Of a stretch of 62,283 bases of DNA, positions 29,142-37,816 are shown one piece after another; position 1 is the stretch's first letter, and the number at the start of each line of letters is the position of its first letter. The notes beneath the pieces are model-generated. The model was not told the origin of the DNA, made no database searches, and worked only from the letters and a program-made list of their open reading frames with translations. The DNA is from Longimicrobiales bacterium (GTDB lineage: Bacteria > Gemmatimonadota > Gemmatimonadetes > Longimicrobiales > Gaopeijiaceae), in the NCBI GenBank assembly GCA_029245345.1, contig JAQWPM010000018.1:1-62283 (forward strand). Reading direction: 5' to 3'. Made by a program: the position numbers and the translations under genes.

Positions 29142-29852
29142 GTGATCCTACCTGATCTGAGCCAGCGCCGTCTGCAGTCTGAACTGATGGATGACTCGGA
29201 TCTCGATCCACGTCGGCATCACGGTGCGCTACGCGCGCTCGAGACCATCAACGCGCTTTCTTGGTCGGCTGGGCGCATCTGGAAGGAGGTGCTCCGTTTG
29301 AGTCGGACGAGGGACCAGCCCATCCGCGTGCTGGACCTCGCCTGTGGCGGCGGGGACATCGTTCACGCCCTACAGCGGCGGGCAGCATCGGCTGGCTTGT
29401 CCGTGGAGATCCACGGATGCGACCGGAGCCGGGTGGCTCTCGACTTCGCTCGTGCACGAAAAACGCAGCGTGGCCCGGCCATCGAGTTCTTCGAACTCGA
29501 CCTTCTCGACTCACCTCTCCCGGACGACTACGACTTGTTGTGTTGCTCACTCTTTTTTCATCATCTGCGTCGAGAAGACCTAGTCGACCTACTCACTCGC
29601 ATGAGCCGCGCGGCACCTGCGGTGTTCGCCCAGGACCTACTCCGCACCTCGGTGGGACATCTGCTCGCACGTGTCGCGCTCCACGTGTTCACGACTTCCG
29701 ACGTCGCTCGAGTCGACGGACTGAGATCAGTCGAGGGCGCCTTCACGCTGACTGAAATCGCGGAGATCGCCGAGACCGCGGGACTCAGGGGGGTCGATAT
29801 CCAGAGGTGTTGGCCACAACGCTTCTCGATGTCGTGGCGGCGCGCTGGATGA
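29142..29852 (+). CDS. Class I SAM-dependent methyltransferase
   Basis: 236 residues. Motif I of the Rossmann methyltransferase fold is VLDLACGGGD, followed by an acidic ribose-binding position in HGCDRS and the later DYDLLCCSLFFHHL that normally precedes the catalytic loop. It would transfer a methyl group, most likely to the product of the type III polyketide synthase two genes downstream. Its stop overlaps the oxidoreductase start by ATGA, so the three genes form one translationally coupled unit. The GTG start at 29142 has GGGA upstream; an ATG at 29187 is a possible alternative. Confidence 0.88.
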   Translation: MILPDLSQRRLQSELMDDSDLDPRRHHGALRALETINALSWSAGRIWKEVLRLSRTRDQPIRVLDLACGGGDIVHALQRRAASAGLSVEIHGCDRSRVALDFARARKTQRGPAIEFFELDLLDSPLPDDYDLLCCSLFFHHLRREDLVDLLTRMSRAAPAVFAQDLLRTSVGHLLARVALHVFTTSDVARVDGLRSVEGAFTLTEIAEIAETAGLRGVDIQRCWPQRFSMSWRRAG

Positions 29853-31021
29853 CACTTGAGCAAACACAGTGGGATGCCATCGTCGTGGGAGCAGGGCCGA
29901 GCGGCGCGCTTTGTGCCTTCGAGCTGGCGACGATGGGGGCAGAGGTCCTCCTGCTCGACCGTCAGGTCTTTCCGCGCTGGAAGGTCTGCGGCTGCTGTGT
30001 GAGTTCCGGAGCACAGACAGTCCTGGAGGAAGCGGGTTTGGGGGACGTTCTCATGCGCGCCGGTGCCACGAAGCTCACCTCCCTCCGGCTCGGAGGTTGG
30101 TCCCAGGTCGCCCACGTCTCTCTCCAGCAGTCACTAGTGGTCTCGAGGTCTGTTCTAGACCAAGCGCTGGTCGATGCAGCTGTGGATGCTGGTGCGGTCT
30201 TCCGCGCGGGTGTGCGCGCTCGACTTGGCCGGGCGGGCTCCAGTCACCGTTCTGTGGCGATCAAGTCCGGGGGTGCGGAAGTCATGCTGTCGGCCCGTGT
30301 AGTTGTGGACGCGACCGGCGTCGGTTCTGCCTTCCAGGCGGGACTGGGCGATGCCGGACCCAAGAGCATCGTGGCGCCAGACTCGCGCATCGGATATGGG
30401 GCCGTCTATCGACTCGGCTCAGGGCTCTCTCCGCTCCTTGACGCCGCGTACCCGAGAGGCATCGTCCATATGGCGATCGGGCCCCGTGGGTACGTCGGTC
30501 TGGTGAGGCTCGAAGACGGCTCGCTCGACGTCGCGGCCGCCTTGGCGCCCGCGATCGGCAAGGCTGTTCATCCGACGGAATTGGTCCGGAATATCCTGAA
30601 GGAAGCTGGCTTCGTCGCGCTTCCGGATACGCCGGACGCCGGTTGGAAAGGAACGCCACAACTGACGCGCAAGGGCACCAAAGGAGGAGAACGCTTCTTA
30701 GCGGTGGGAGACGCGGCGGGGTATGTGGAGCCATTCAGCGGTCAAGGCATCGCGTGGGCGCTCGCGGGAGCACGAGTGCTCAGCCCCATCGCCGCAGAGG
30801 GAATCAGAAGCTGGGACGACCAGTTGGTGTCCCGATGGGAGAAGGAGTACGACCACACGGTCGGCGCCTCGACTCGCTTCTGCCGAGGGGTCTCCTGGGC
30901 GCTCCGCCGACCTCTTCTGTCCAAGACTGGAGTGAGACTCCTTCGGCGCTTTCCGACCGCTGCCGGCCCATTCGTGCGGCGCGCGGCCGCATCCCCACTT
31001 CGTCTCCGCACCTCCGCATGA
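29849..31021 (+). CDS. FAD-dependent oxidoreductase (geranylgeranyl-reductase-like)
   Basis: About 390 residues. An N-terminal dinucleotide-binding motif VVGAGPSGALCA with the acidic end of strand two in LLLDRQ, a KVCGCCVS loop, and the second FAD motif FLAVGDAAGYVEPFSGQGI near residue 290 identify a group of FAD oxidoreductases that includes geranylgeranyl reductases and aromatic monooxygenases. I chose ATG 29849 because it overlaps the methyltransferase stop and starts five residues before the first beta strand region. In type III polyketide operons such enzymes hydroxylate or reduce the polyketide or its lipid tail. Its own stop overlaps the next start by ATGA. Confidence 0.88.
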   Translation: MTLEQTQWDAIVVGAGPSGALCAFELATMGAEVLLLDRQVFPRWKVCGCCVSSGAQTVLEEAGLGDVLMRAGATKLTSLRLGGWSQVAHVSLQQSLVVSRSVLDQALVDAAVDAGAVFRAGVRARLGRAGSSHRSVAIKSGGAEVMLSARVVVDATGVGSAFQAGLGDAGPKSIVAPDSRIGYGAVYRLGSGLSPLLDAAYPRGIVHMAIGPRGYVGLVRLEDGSLDVAAALAPAIGKAVHPTELVRNILKEAGFVALPDTPDAGWKGTPQLTRKGTKGGERFLAVGDAAGYVEPFSGQGIAWALAGARVLSPIAAEGIRSWDDQLVSRWEKEYDHTVGASTRFCRGVSWALRRPLLSKTGVRLLRRFPTAAGPFVRRAAASPLRLRTSA

Positions 31022-32103
31022 GTCTCCGCATAGAGGGCATTGGCCTGGCCGTTCCGGAGCAGTCGATTACCCAAGCGAACGCTGCGGAAATGATGGTCGG
31101 ACTACTGCATCCCGGTGGAGGCAGAGAAACAACGGTGCGGGCGCTTTATAAGCGTTCGGGCATCCAGACTAGGCACTCGGTCTTGCTCGCCTCCGGGGAG
31201 CCTCGCCAGTCGTTTTACCGACCCGCCGAGACTTCATCGGACGAAGGCCCGTCCACGGCTCGCCGGATGGAGGTCTTTGAAGCCGCGGCCCCGAGCCTGC
31301 TGCACCGGGCCGCAGAAGATGCACTGGACCAATCCGACCTTCGACCCGGCGACGTCACTCACCTGATCACCGTGTCATGCACCGGCGTCTACTCACCGGG
31401 GCTAGACGCCTCTCTGATCGAGACGTTGGGCCTCTCCCGCTCCATCGAGCGGACGCACGTAGGCTTCATGGGCTGCCACGGATTCCTGAACGGACTCCGC
31501 GTGGCACGGTCTTTCGCCGAATCAGACCCAAGCGCGCGGGTCTTAGTGGGTGCTGTGGAGTTGTGCTCGTTGCACATGTCGTACCGATGGGATCCGGACG
31601 CCATCGTGACCAACGCGTTGTTCGCGGACGGCGCCGCGGCTCTGGTTGGCTCAGGCGCACCGCGTCACGCCGACGACGAACCATGGCGGGTGGCGGCCCA
31701 GGGGACCTTGCTCCTCCCGAATTCCTCGGACGCCATGACCTGGAAGGTGGGCGACCACGGCTTCCGGATGACGCTGTCTGCCGGGGTCCCCAGTCTGATC
31801 GAGTCGCACGTCGGCAAATGGCTGACGGAGTGGTTGGCCGGGCACGACCTCGGAATGGAGGACATCCGATCCTGGGCCGTACACCCGGGGGGGCCGCGCG
31901 TGCTCACCGCGTTCGGTGCGTCCGTGGGCCTCGACCGGGCCGAGTTGGACGTGTCTCGCGACATCCTCTCCGAGTACGGCAACATGTCCTCAGCGACGCT
32001 CCTCTTCATCCTAGAGCGCCTCCGCGCGACGGAAGCTGAAACGCCATGTGTGGCGGTCGCTTTCGGGCCGGGGCTCGTGGCGGAGGTCGCCCTCATTCTC
32101 TAG
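31018..32103 (+). CDS. Type III polyketide synthase (chalcone/stilbene-synthase family)
   Basis: 361 residues. It condenses malonyl-CoA onto an acyl-CoA starter. The complete catalytic triad is visible: Cys153 in GFMGCHGFLNGL, His289 in WAVHPGGPRVL and Asn322 in YGNMSS. The ending AFGPGLVAEV matches the GFGPG loop of the family. I start at ATG 31018, which overlaps the upstream stop as ATGA; the longer open frame begins inside the oxidoreductase gene. The methyltransferase and flavoprotein partners resemble bacterial alkylresorcinol/alkylpyrone operons such as srsABC. A long-chain fatty acyl starter and a phenolic or pyrone lipid product are inferred. Confidence 0.93.
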   Translation: MSLRIEGIGLAVPEQSITQANAAEMMVGLLHPGGGRETTVRALYKRSGIQTRHSVLLASGEPRQSFYRPAETSSDEGPSTARRMEVFEAAAPSLLHRAAEDALDQSDLRPGDVTHLITVSCTGVYSPGLDASLIETLGLSRSIERTHVGFMGCHGFLNGLRVARSFAESDPSARVLVGAVELCSLHMSYRWDPDAIVTNALFADGAAALVGSGAPRHADDEPWRVAAQGTLLLPNSSDAMTWKVGDHGFRMTLSAGVPSLIESHVGKWLTEWLAGHDLGMEDIRSWAVHPGGPRVLTAFGASVGLDRAELDVSRDILSEYGNMSSATLLFILERLRATEAETPCVAVAFGPGLVAEVALIL

Positions 32104-32144
32104 CCGAGTCCTCGGCCTGGTTTCTCATCCCATCCAGGGAAGGC

Positions 32145-33575
32145 CTACCGGACCGTCAAAAAGATCGGGTTCGAGTAGAACCAGAGGTCATCCCACGGAT
32201 CTTCGGTCGGCGGATCGTTCTCCGGCTCGAGCTCGTCACCGTTCGTGCCACGGACACGGACATACATGTCCTGATCGACGTTCGGAATCGTCACGTTCAC
32301 GACGATGTAGTCGCCGTCACGGCTCCACTCGGAGCTCGTGAACCGCTGAAGGATCGCCGTCGTCGGATTCGTGTCGACCGTGGGGTCGTCCAGGTGGCCG
32401 TATACCTCGCCGATGATGACGTCCACGCGACGGACCTCAGGCGAATCGCCATGCGAGTTCTCACCGGCAGGATCGAGAACACGGACCGAAATCTGGACGT
32501 CTGACCCTGAGGACACCTCGAGTTCACCTCCGATTTCGGCTTCAGTTCCACCTGCTTCGGCCGTAACCCACAACTCCGAAACCAGATCACCGAGCGTCAC
32601 GAAGACGCGGCCGCCGCGAATCCCGTCCAGAATGTCGTCGTGCGCTTTGTCCGCGTAGACATAGGTCTTCGAGTACTCGCCTGGCCAGAAGTCCGCCCCA
32701 CCCTCACGCCAATTCACGTGAGAGTCCGAATTCGCCGTAATCCACCAGTGGCGCCCTTCCCCCAGCATCGAGTCCCAGAAACCGCCGAGGCGCGCGGTCA
32801 TCTGATCGAATCCGCCCATGGTGGGCTGCCGCCCGTACGCTCCACGCGGTCCGGGTGTGACCGAATCACCCGTTGCCCTGAACACGACCGCCTGGTGGCC
32901 CGGGGCGCCCTCCATGCCAATCGCGACATTCGGGGCGGTGTTGTTCCACCTACGGAACTCCGCCGGAGCGTCCAGCCCGTATACCCCGATGCTGTCCGCC
33001 GACCGCGACGGATGGTGGGCGATCACAACAGGAGGTTCGTCCATATCCCGCATATGCTCGAGCGCCTCGATCATCTTGGGCTCGGTATTTCGGGTCGGAT
33101 CTCTCGGCCAGGCATCCCTCGTCGCAAAACTGCTCTCGAGTTCCTCGAGCTTCTCAGCTTCGTCGTGCGTGTGCGGCATGATCATGCTGCTGTGATCCGC
33201 GCCGGGCGTGTCGAACTCCATCGCGTAGAATTGCACAACCTCGGGTACGGCTTTGCGGGAAAGAAGTAGCTCCGGGTACGCCTGTTCGCGGTTCACCTTC
33301 GAGTGGTTGGGGCCACCATGATCAGTGCCGACCATCCAGCTCAGGCCGTAGTACCGGGCCATCGTGGCGTTCATCGCGATCGGGTAAATCGCGTCTCCAC
33401 CCTTGATGGCCGTGGGCGGGTCCGTCTCCGTGTCCCAGCCCACACTCCATCGGCTATGGATATGGTGGTCACCGGAAATCCAGGCGCGTGAGGACTGGGC
33501 TTCAGCATTGCCCACTGCGACCAGACTGAGAGCGACGACTGCGCTGGCACTGGCGACAAGGTTCGGACGGATCAT
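32145..33575 (-). CDS. Secreted PHP-domain metal hydrolase
   Basis: 476 residues. A signal peptide (ASASAVVALSLVAVGNAEAQ) is followed by a PHP-type metallo-phosphoesterase-like domain: DHHIHSRWS near residue 36, GTDHGG, later histidines in MPHTHDE and AHHPSR, and NSDSHV near residue 283. The last 150 residues are a beta-rich domain with EVYGHLDDP and VRGTNGDELEPEND, perhaps a carbohydrate- or surface-binding module. The substrate is unknown; PHP enzymes cleave phosphoesters, but exported ones are poorly characterised. It converges with the polyketide operon and diverges from the Asp-box gene at 33641. Confidence 0.82.
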   Translation of the reverse strand: MIRPNLVASASAVVALSLVAVGNAEAQSSRAWISGDHHIHSRWSVGWDTETDPPTAIKGGDAIYPIAMNATMARYYGLSWMVGTDHGGPNHSKVNREQAYPELLLSRKAVPEVVQFYAMEFDTPGADHSSMIMPHTHDEAEKLEELESSFATRDAWPRDPTRNTEPKMIEALEHMRDMDEPPVVIAHHPSRSADSIGVYGLDAPAEFRRWNNTAPNVAIGMEGAPGHQAVVFRATGDSVTPGPRGAYGRQPTMGGFDQMTARLGGFWDSMLGEGRHWWITANSDSHVNWREGGADFWPGEYSKTYVYADKAHDDILDGIRGGRVFVTLGDLVSELWVTAEAGGTEAEIGGELEVSSGSDVQISVRVLDPAGENSHGDSPEVRRVDVIIGEVYGHLDDPTVDTNPTTAILQRFTSSEWSRDGDYIVVNVTIPNVDQDMYVRVRGTNGDELEPENDPPTEDPWDDLWFYSNPIFLTVR

Positions 33576-33640
33576 GGCACCGGATGTGAAGAGAAATTCC
33601 CCATTGTTCGACCATAATAGGCGAAAGAGGTTCCATCGCC

Positions 33641-36600
33641 ATGGCGCCGCACCGCCTCTCGCGTCACTCTGTCCGGGTTCAAATCACGCCCGCATCAAGG
33701 AGTGCGCACTTGTCGTTCCACCGCCTGATTGCCCCATCATCGTGGGCCCTGACACTGGGACTTTTCGCCGCTGCTGTGGCGCCCGCTGTGGCACCCGCCC
33801 TGGCATCGGCCCAGCACGTCGACCCGTCGCAACTTTCCGGGCTCTCATACCGCCACATCGGCCCCGACGGCAACCGTGTGATCTCCGTCCTGGGAGAACC
33901 GGGAAACCCGCTCGTCATGTACTCGGGCGGCGCTTCCGGCGGGCTCTTCAAGACCGAGGACGGCGGGGTTCGCTGGTTCCCCATCTTCGATGACCAAGAA
34001 GTGTCGTCGGTGTCGGCCCTCGCAATGGCTCCCTCTGACCACAACCAGATCTGGGCCGGAACGGGAGAGACGTTTCTGATCCGCCCTGCTCACGCGATGG
34101 GAGACGGGATCTATAAGTCGACCGATGCGGGAGCGTCGTGGGCGAACGTCGGACTCGAAGAGACAGGCAGGATCGGGCGCATTCGGGTGCACCCAACGAA
34201 CCCGGACATCGTTTACGCATGTGCGCTGGGTCATACATATGGGCCTCAAGCGACTCGTGGCGTCTACCGCACCGAAGACGGCGGTGACAACTGGGAACTG
34301 GTGCTCCATGTGAGCGAGGAGTCTGGGTGCGTCGACCTCGCGCTCGACTCCAACAATCCCCGATTCCTGTACGCCTCAATCTGGGACGTACACATCAACA
34401 CGTGGGGCCTGAACTCCGGTGGCCCCGACTCCGGCGTGTGGCGCACTGAAGACGGTGGCGACACTTGGGAGAAGGTCTCCTCGGTGGGCCGTGGGCTTCC
34501 AGACAGTAACGAACAGACTCTCGGCAAAATCGCGGTCGAAGTCGCGCCGAGTGATCCGGGGCGGGTCTACGTGTTGACGGAAGAAGACGCACCCCGCCTA
34601 TACCGGTCGAACAACTACGGCCGCACGTGGCAGCACGTCTCCACGAACCACACCATGAATGAGCGCGCGCCGTACTACACGCGCATCGGAGTAGACCCGG
34701 AGAACGCGGACAAGATCTACTTCATCAGCGTCCGTTTCTCGATGTCCGTCGATGGTGGGCGGACGCTCGTCCAGGGCGGACCGAACGGTGGCGGAGACAC
34801 ACACGACATCTGGATCGATCCCACAAATCCCGACTACATCATTGTCGGGGACGACGTCGGGAACACCAACGTTTCGCACAACGGGCAGTCCTTTCGCCGG
34901 CACCGCCTGCCCTTCGCCCAGATGTACCACGTCGCCGTCGACGACGAAGTGCCCTACAACGTCTATGGCAACCGACAGGACGGGTACTCGTACCGCGGCC
35001 CTTCGAATTCTAGGACCGGTTCGATCCCCCTCGGACTCTGGCAGGACGTCGGCGGCTGCGAGTCGGGCTTCGCCCAGCCCCTGCCTGACGACTCGAACAT
35101 CATCTGGTCCGGCTGCTACGATGGTGGACTCGAGATCTACGACCATCGCAACAAACAGGTCCGGAACGTCCGGGTGTGGCCCGAGGCGGGCTACGGATGG
35201 GCGCCAGCGGACCTAGCGGTTCGCTGGCACTGGAACTTCCCCATCCACATCTCACCACACGACTCTGACGTCGTTTACGTCGGCTCGCAGTTCGTGCACC
35301 GCACCGAAAACGGCGGCCACTCGTGGGACGCAATCAGTCCGGATCTCACGCTGAACCTAAAAGACCATCAGCAGTCGTCCGGCGGCGTAGCCATCGACAA
35401 TCTCATGACCTACGACGGTTCTCTGGTCTTCGCGATCGCAGAATCTCCGCTCGAGCAGGGAACGATCTGGGTCGGCACGAATGACGGACAAGTGCAACTC
35501 ACGCGTGACGCCGGAGCGACCTGGACCAACCTGACAGAGAACATCGGAGGTGTCCCTGCGTGGGGCACGATCGCCAATGTGGAGCCGTCCCGTTTCGACG
35601 CGGGCACAGCGTACATCTCGGTCGACCTGCACCAAATGGGTGACTTCGATCCTTGGATCTACAAGACCGACGACTACGGAGAGAACTGGGAGAAGATCAG
35701 CGATGGCATCCCGTCGTCTCCCCACTCGTTCGTGCATGTAGTGCGCGAGGACCCGAAACGGCCTGGAATGCTCTTCGCCGGCACCGACAACTCGGTGTGG
35801 ATGACATTGGATGACGGAGACAATTGGACGAAGCTGCGCCTCAATATGCCACCCGCTCCGGTCTACTGGCTGGTGGTCCAAGAGCGCTTCGACGATCTGG
35901 TGATCGGAACCTACGGACGGGGCTTCTACATCCTGGACGACATCGGATCGCTACGGGCACTGGACGCGGAGACCATGGCGTCCAATGAACTCTTCGACAT
36001 CCGGCCCGCGTACCGCTGGCAAGAAGTCCAAGGCATCAAGACCGAGGCCAGCATGAGCACCGGCCAGGATCCACGGTACGGAGCAGACATCAACTATTTC
36101 GTCGCAGGCAGCGGGGGACAGGCCCGCATCACCATAAGTGACGCAGACGGCTATGTGGTTCGAGAAATCAACGGACCGGCGCGCGCCGGGATCAATCGGG
36201 TGTACTGGGACCTGCGCCACCCAGCACCGCGCCTGCCCCGTTTCTACACGAAGCCGCCAGGGAAAGACTTCGTCCCGCTCGAACAAGGCGGTGACCGCGT
36301 CGTGTACGTGTGGGATATCGACCTGATCCGTGGCCAACGCGGGCCTCTGGCCGTACCGGGGACGTACACAGCGACGCTCACACTCGGCGATGAACAGTTC
36401 ACTAAAGAGTTCGAGGTCCTGAAAGATCCCTACTCCACCGGAACGCTGGCAGATATCCGTACCCAGGTCGCGGTAAGCCTTCAAATGCGTGATCAGATTT
36501 CCGACATCACATCCGTGATCGAACGCATGGAGCACACCCGGGTGCAGCTACAGGCCGCGGCGGGAGCGCTCGCGCGAGACGAGAGCGCCGCTACAGTCCA

Positions 36601-36916
36601 TGCTGAGGTGGAACGACTGGAGGCCATCGCGACCGACCTCGAGGGGCGGCTGGTGGATGTGAATCTCACCGGAGCGCGCGAGGACTCATTCCGCAATCCG
36701 ATGCGTCTATATGGCCGTCTCAGCGCCCTAGCATCGGATATCGATTGGAAGGGTGCGGACTTCGTTCCGACAGTGCAGCAGGGCGAAGTGCATCAGGTGC
36801 TCACCGAGCGACTGGAAGAGGCCAAACAGGCGATCCAGGCCTTCTTCGACGGTGAGCTGAACCGTCTGAACGACCAGCTCGGGGCCCTGGGTCGACCGGC
36901 CATTATCTCGGAGTGA
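33641..36916 (+). CDS. Secreted VPS10/sortilin-like Asp-box repeat protein
   Basis: 1091 residues. A signal segment (WALTLGLFAAAVAPAVAPALASAQ) follows a basic leader. The body is a many-bladed propeller with Asp-box repeats: KTEDGGVRW, KSTDAGASW, RTEDGGDNW, RTEDGGDTW, RSNNYGRTW, RTENGGHSW, TRDAGATW, KTDDYGENW and TLDDGDNW through residue about 730. A fibronectin-like part (ISDADGYVVREING) and a C-terminal helical region (about 940-1090) follow. Similar large proteins are abundant in Gemmatimonadota and are often called glycosyl hydrolases, but no sialidase catalytic residues are evident. A binding or scaffolding role is at least as likely. Confidence 0.87.
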   Translation: MAPHRLSRHSVRVQITPASRSAHLSFHRLIAPSSWALTLGLFAAAVAPAVAPALASAQHVDPSQLSGLSYRHIGPDGNRVISVLGEPGNPLVMYSGGASGGLFKTEDGGVRWFPIFDDQEVSSVSALAMAPSDHNQIWAGTGETFLIRPAHAMGDGIYKSTDAGASWANVGLEETGRIGRIRVHPTNPDIVYACALGHTYGPQATRGVYRTEDGGDNWELVLHVSEESGCVDLALDSNNPRFLYASIWDVHINTWGLNSGGPDSGVWRTEDGGDTWEKVSSVGRGLPDSNEQTLGKIAVEVAPSDPGRVYVLTEEDAPRLYRSNNYGRTWQHVSTNHTMNERAPYYTRIGVDPENADKIYFISVRFSMSVDGGRTLVQGGPNGGGDTHDIWIDPTNPDYIIVGDDVGNTNVSHNGQSFRRHRLPFAQMYHVAVDDEVPYNVYGNRQDGYSYRGPSNSRTGSIPLGLWQDVGGCESGFAQPLPDDSNIIWSGCYDGGLEIYDHRNKQVRNVRVWPEAGYGWAPADLAVRWHWNFPIHISPHDSDVVYVGSQFVHRTENGGHSWDAISPDLTLNLKDHQQSSGGVAIDNLMTYDGSLVFAIAESPLEQGTIWVGTNDGQVQLTRDAGATWTNLTENIGGVPAWGTIANVEPSRFDAGTAYISVDLHQMGDFDPWIYKTDDYGENWEKISDGIPSSPHSFVHVVREDPKRPGMLFAGTDNSVWMTLDDGDNWTKLRLNMPPAPVYWLVVQERFDDLVIGTYGRGFYILDDIGSLRALDAETMASNELFDIRPAYRWQEVQGIKTEASMSTGQDPRYGADINYFVAGSGGQARITISDADGYVVREINGPARAGINRVYWDLRHPAPRLPRFYTKPPGKDFVPLEQGGDRVVYVWDIDLIRGQRGPLAVPGTYTATLTLGDEQFTKEFEVLKDPYSTGTLADIRTQVAVSLQMRDQISDITSVIERMEHTRVQLQAAAGALARDESAATVHAEVERLEAIATDLEGRLVDVNLTGAREDSFRNPMRLYGRLSALASDIDWKGADFVPTVQQGEVHQVLTERLEEAKQAIQAFFDGELNRLNDQLGALGRPAIISE

Positions 36917-36955
36917 CGCGGTTCCCTGCCTAGCCTAGCGTCTTTGGTGACTGGG

Positions 36956-36983
36956 GCCGCCCCCCTTAACAGAGGGGGGCGGC
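36956..36983. terminator. Hairpin between convergent genes
   Basis: Stem GCCGCCCCCCT/AGGGGGGCGGC, 11 pairs with a 6-base loop, midway between the stops of two convergent genes; likely acts in both directions. No U-run on either side. Confidence 0.6.
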
Positions 36984-36988
36984 AGCCA

Positions 36989-37612
36989 TCAGTTCGTCCC
37001 GTAGTCCTTCCAGTCTTCGAGCATTCCGAAATCGACCTCGGCGAGGGCGTCCCACACGAAGTCGTCGTCGATGCGTCCGTCCGCTCCGGCGATGACAGCG
37101 AAACGACCTGCTACGAGAACCGCGACAAGCAGGTCGTCGTCTTTCTCGTTCCTGACCTGGATCGCCGGATAACCGGCTACCTCGATCTCCTCGATTTCAC
37201 CATCCATGTCGTCTCGACCGAAAAGAGGCGCAGCCCACCTGAGCGCGAGCGCTGCCCCGCTACGCAGTGCTCCGAGGTCCGCCACGCCGACAAAGGCGCT
37301 GTCGCCCTGAACTGCGTAGTGCGCATGGGCAATGGACAGGCCCGCTCCTTCGCGGTCCGACGACTCGTCTCCCTCCGTCGAACTCAACCGGGTGCCATCC
37401 ACTTCGGTGGGAATCGCGTTGACGAGATCCTCCCACGCTACGGCTTCCACTCCGGCGTCTCGCTCAAGCGCCTCACCCATCTCAACCACACGGTCACCTA
37501 GGGTCTTCAGGCCTTGAGCGACCTGGCGGATGCTGGTGTTGCCATCTTCGTCGACGAAATCGCCACAACCTGTCAGGCCGATCGCGAGACTCAGGACCAG
37601 GATCTTCTTCAT
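36989..37612 (-). CDS. Lipoprotein of unknown function
   Basis: 207 residues with a short signal and a lipobox (LTGC at 14-17), so it is lipid-anchored. The mature protein is acidic with amphipathic helices (about 28-55) and a mixed alpha/beta C-terminal part (VAGYPAIQVRNEKDDDLLVAVLVAGRFAVIA). I do not recognise the family. It is transcribed alone toward the hairpin it shares with the Asp-box gene, and diverges from the formate dehydrogenase operon. Confidence 0.75.
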   Translation of the reverse strand: MKKILVLSLAIGLTGCGDFVDEDGNTSIRQVAQGLKTLGDRVVEMGEALERDAGVEAVAWEDLVNAIPTEVDGTRLSSTEGDESSDREGAGLSIAHAHYAVQGDSAFVGVADLGALRSGAALALRWAAPLFGRDDMDGEIEEIEVAGYPAIQVRNEKDDDLLVAVLVAGRFAVIAGADGRIDDDFVWDALAEVDFGMLEDWKDYGTN

Positions 37613-37816
37613 GATGAGTTCCAGCTTTCTGTGAAAAGACGCATGGAGTGGGAATCACTGTTGTCTCCTACGGCCCTGGGGGTGTCCGAGGTTCGCTTCC
37701 GCGCGTGTCGGCCCCTCCGACCGCCACTGCACCCGGCCCCGCAAGGGATGGCGTAGCACCCTCTCCAGGCGCACTTTGCCGGTCTCGTCACACGCCGTCG
37801 CGAAGGAGTCGACTAG

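Noticed and set aside
33641-36916. Sialidase activity for the Asp-box protein
   Set aside because: Asp-boxes are structural; the arginine triad and nucleophilic tyrosine of sialidases are not recognisable.
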